Assembly: GCA_018056205.1 (NCBI GenBank)
Contig: JAGPGC010000008.1
Coordinates: 1-16,926, forward strand
Length of the DNA: 16,926 nucleotides
Direction of reading: 5' to 3'
Source: Candidatus Atribacteria bacterium
Lineage (GTDB): Bacteria; Atribacterota; Atribacteria; Atribacterales; Atribacteraceae
The position numbers were made by a program, and so were the translations under genes. Shown here piece by piece: positions 14,844 through 16,926 of the stretch; the stretch's first letter is position 1; each line of letters opens with the position of its first letter. The notes below the pieces were generated by a model. That model saw only the letters and a program-made list of their open reading frames with translations, was not told where the DNA came from and ran no database searches.

Positions 14844-15593
14844 TTAATACATCACCATACCACCGTTAATATGAATCGTTTGACCAGTAATATAAGCGGC
14901 AGCTTGTGAGGCAAGAAAGGCAACAGCTTCGGCTATTTCTTCAGGTTGTCCCAATCGTCCCACCGGTATTTGATTGATCCACCCGGCTTTGACGGCTTCT
15001 GGTAATTTACGGGTCATATCGGTATCAAAAAAACCTGGTGCTATTGCATTAACGGTAATTCCACGTGATGCAATCTCTCGGGCAAGAGATTTGGTAAAAC
15101 CAATAATAGCCGCTTTGGCAGCAGAGTAATTTGCTTGTCCAGCATTTCCAATTACTCCTACCACTGAAGAAATATTAATGATCCGACCATACCTCCTTTT
15201 TACCATAGACTTCAAAACACTTTTGGAGCATTGATAAGTTCCTTGTAGACAAACATCGAGTACTAAACGCCAATCTTCATCTTTCATCCTTAAAAGGGAA
15301 GCATCCCTGGTTATGCCAGCGTTGTTTACTAAAATATCAATCTGACCCCATTTTTCCATGACGTTTTGCACCATATCATCTATTTGATCTTTTTGAGTCA
15401 CATCAACCTGATAGGAATAGGCAGAAATCCCATTGGACTGTAATGCATTGATAGCATTAGCCAGTTCTGACTCAGATAGTACATCACAAATAATGGGAAT
15501 CGCTCCATAAAGACCCAATATTTTTGCAGTAGCAAAACCAATTCCTCTTCCAGCTCCAGTGATTATAGCAATTTGGTTTTTTAAGTCAACCAT
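14844..15593 (-). CDS. fabG: 3-oxoacyl-ACP reductase FabG
   Basis: NADPH-dependent first reduction of the fatty-acid elongation cycle. 249 residues, a classical short-chain dehydrogenase. The cofactor motif is TGAGRGIG (12-19), then NNAG (90-93). Ser143, Tyr156 and Lys160 lie in ISSVVGVIGNAGQANYSAAK. The C-terminus YITGQTIHINGGMVMY is very close to typical FabG. The tetrad Asn, usually in a VNL motif, is replaced by Cys115 (DVCLQG). Its ATG starts one base after the fabD stop, with AGAGG about 9 bases upstream. Adjacent fabD and acpP fix its role in fatty-acid synthesis instead of another SDR pathway. Confidence 0.96.
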   Translation of the reverse strand: MVDLKNQIAIITGAGRGIGFATAKILGLYGAIPIICDVLSESELANAINALQSNGISAYSYQVDVTQKDQIDDMVQNVMEKWGQIDILVNNAGITRDASLLRMKDEDWRLVLDVCLQGTYQCSKSVLKSMVKRRYGRIINISSVVGVIGNAGQANYSAAKAAIIGFTKSLAREIASRGITVNAIAPGFFDTDMTRKLPEAVKAGWINQIPVGRLGQPEEIAEAVAFLASQAAAYITGQTIHINGGMVMY

Positions 15594-15594
15594 T

Positions 15595-16533
15595 TTATGA
15601 TGCCTCTTTCAACCATTCATTCAAAGTTGATACGGAATTAACGGTATAGATCTGAACCTGATCATATTCCCGCTTTAATAATTTTGATAACACATTCCCT
15701 GGTCCTATTTCAACATACTTACGATAACCATCTTGATAAAATCGGTCTATAATCTCTTTCCATCTAACCGGAGAAACCATTTGCCGGTTTAGCAATTCCC
15801 TTATTTCTTTAGGATCTTTGGCATAATCTGCCGTAACATTGCTCACAAAGTGGGTTTGAGGATTGGAAATGGGAATTTGGGACAAAATAATTTGAAATTC
15901 ATGAGCAGCTTCTTTCATAAATGAAGAATGAAAAGGAGCGCTCACTCGCAGCTCAACTATTTTTTTAGCCCCTCGTGATTTAGCTTTTTCCATAAACCGG
16001 GTAACTAATGATTTTTCCAAAGAAAAAACTACTTGATCGGAAGAATTATAATTGGCTATTTCAACCTTTCCCCAGTTGGAAAGTTCTTGTAAAAGTAACT
16101 CAATCTGCTGATCGGGAAGACCAATAACTGCAATCATTGTTCCTGTGCCAACTGGGACCGAATTCTGCATTATCTCTCCTCTTTTTCTTACCAAATAAAC
16201 GGCATCGGAAAAGTTAATCGAACCGGCTGCCACCAACGCCGAATATTCACCCAAACTATGCCCGGCCAGGGCTGCTGGTTGAAAAGAAATTTTCGAAAGT
16301 ATTAAATGATAGATGAGAGAACTGAGAGTCAAAAGCGCTGGTTGAGTATTATAGGTTGTATTTAATTCTTCCTCAGGTCCTTTTAGGGAAAGCTGGAGAA
16401 GATCAACACCAGTTTTTTGATAGGCAATATCAAAAAAATCTCTGGTTGGTTCGGGATAGTGATCTAAAAAATCTTGCACCATCCCCACACGTTGCGATCC
16501 CTGGCCAGGGAAAAGAAATACCCATTGATCCAT
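15595..16533 (-). CDS. fabD: Malonyl-CoA:ACP transacylase
   Basis: Loads malonyl groups from CoA onto ACP. 312 residues. FPGQGSQRVGM (8-18) forms the oxyanion region with Gln11. GHSLGEYSAL (91-100) carries nucleophile Ser93. VRKRGEIMQ (115-123) gives Arg117 for carboxylate binding. SAPFHSSFM (198-206) gives catalytic His202. GPGNVLSKLLKR is the expected C-terminal motif. The usual VISG after the IANYN motif reads VFSL, a mild change. The ATG is 8 bases after the fabK stop, and the Shine-Dalgarno AAGGAG contains part of that stop region. Confidence 0.97.
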   Translation of the reverse strand: MDQWVFLFPGQGSQRVGMVQDFLDHYPEPTRDFFDIAYQKTGVDLLQLSLKGPEEELNTTYNTQPALLTLSSLIYHLILSKISFQPAALAGHSLGEYSALVAAGSINFSDAVYLVRKRGEIMQNSVPVGTGTMIAVIGLPDQQIELLLQELSNWGKVEIANYNSSDQVVFSLEKSLVTRFMEKAKSRGAKKIVELRVSAPFHSSFMKEAAHEFQIILSQIPISNPQTHFVSNVTADYAKDPKEIRELLNRQMVSPVRWKEIIDRFYQDGYRKYVEIGPGNVLSKLLKREYDQVQIYTVNSVSTLNEWLKEAS

Positions 16534-16541
16534 TTATATAC

Positions 16542-16926
16542 CTACTCCTTATTAAAAAAAGTGAGCCGAGCCACGGTATTTTGAAATTCATAAATCATAT
16601 CCTTAATAATTTCGGAAACTGGCTTAATATCATCAATTAGGCCAGAAATTTGACCTGCCATTACTGATCCTTCTTCAACATCACCTTCACAAACCGCTCG
16701 TCGTAAGCGTCCTGAGCCCAAGGCTTCTATTTCTTCCCGGTTCACTTGATGGGCTTCCAATTCTTCAAATTTCCTGGTCAATTTATTTTTTAAGCATCGA
16801 ACCGGATGACCAGTACTCATCCCGGTTATAACCGTTGATCGATCTTGAGAATTGACTATCGCCTCTTTATAAAAAGGGTGAACTGAACATTCATTTGAAC
16901 AGACAAAACGGGTTCCAACTTGTACC
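16542..16926 (-). CDS. fabK: Enoyl-ACP reductase II (FMN-dependent), N-terminus beyond window
   Basis: Only the last 128 residues are in the window; the frame runs through the right edge with no start. The visible part begins VQVGTRFVCSNECSVHPFYK and continues with TGMSTGHPVRCLKNKLTRKF, then LRRAVCEGDVEEGSVMAGQISGLIDDI. These are conserved C-terminal segments of FabK, the nitronate-monooxygenase-fold enoyl-ACP reductase that replaces FabI in streptococci, clostridia, Thermotoga and others. A 2-nitropropane-dioxygenase-like protein is the alternative, but direct linkage to fabD-fabG-acpP and the GDVEEGSVMAGQ motif favour FabK. The flavin-binding N-terminus cannot be checked. An ATG at 16820 is internal, not the start. 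Confidence 0.9.
   Translation of the reverse strand, partial: VQVGTRFVCSNECSVHPFYKEAIVNSQDRSTVITGMSTGHPVRCLKNKLTRKFEELEAHQVNREEIEALGSGRLRRAVCEGDVEEGSVMAGQISGLIDDIKPVSEIIKDMIYEFQNTVARLTFFNKE

Noticed and set aside
16356..16640. Plus-strand open frame antisense to fabD and fabK
   Set aside because: It lies opposite two strongly conserved coding sequences and has no independent support.
1..16926. A defence, CRISPR, toxin-antitoxin or biosynthetic system
   Set aside because: I found no direct-repeat array, toxin-antitoxin pair, nuclease-methylase pair or phage gene. The only accessory genes are the helicase and the lipoprotein, and their divergent layout does not indicate a shared operon.

Overview
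The window is a conserved bacterial housekeeping cluster, almost all on the minus strand, so transcription runs from the right end to the left. By eye the DNA is AT-rich. The gene order (fabK, fabD, fabG, acpP, rnc, smc, ftsY, ffh, rpsP, khpA, rimM, trmD, rplS, lepB, rnhB, yraN, then comM) is the arrangement seen in Firmicutes, Thermotogae and several deep-branching anaerobic phyla. A Pif1-type helicase with a C-terminal WYL domain, as described from Thermotoga relatives, points the same way. A thermotogal, Atribacterota-like or Firmicutes-like anaerobe is my inference. No taxonomic marker in the window settles it.

Right end (about 14581-16926): type II fatty-acid synthesis. The block holds the C-terminal part of an FMN-dependent enoyl-ACP reductase (fabK, cut by the window edge), malonyl-CoA:ACP transacylase (fabD), 3-ketoacyl-ACP reductase (fabG) and acyl carrier protein (acpP). 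No fabF lies between acpP and rnc. Middle (7720-14566): RNase III, a divergent and short SMC, both SRP GTPases (FtsY and Ffh), ribosomal protein S16 and the KH protein KhpA. Ffh has a very good promoter whose -35 box contains the ftsY stop codon. Next (4373-7723): RimM, TrmD, L19, signal peptidase I, RNase HII and YraN, tightly packed with several overlaps. L19 has its own strong promoter in the 300-base gap after trmD.

Left end (1-4372): yraN and comM are usually close neighbours. Here they are separated by a Pif1-WYL helicase gene (minus strand), a small lipoprotein gene (the only convincing plus-strand gene) and three intergenic stretches carrying degenerate repeats. This is the one accessory-looking spot. 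comM restarts from its own promoter and is truncated by the window edge.

The most notable points are these. rimM has no ATG, GTG or TTG available upstream of its conserved N-terminus and probably starts at a rare codon overlapping the khpA stop. SMC has lost the usual Q-loop sequence and has an altered ABC signature. RNase III has Ser at one of its metal-binding Asp positions. FabG has Cys at the catalytic-tetrad Asn position. FtsY and Ffh both deviate at the same spot after the G4 motif. The repeat-flanked insert separates yraN from comM. I found no CRISPR array, tRNA, rRNA, transposase, phage gene or clearly novel multi-gene system.
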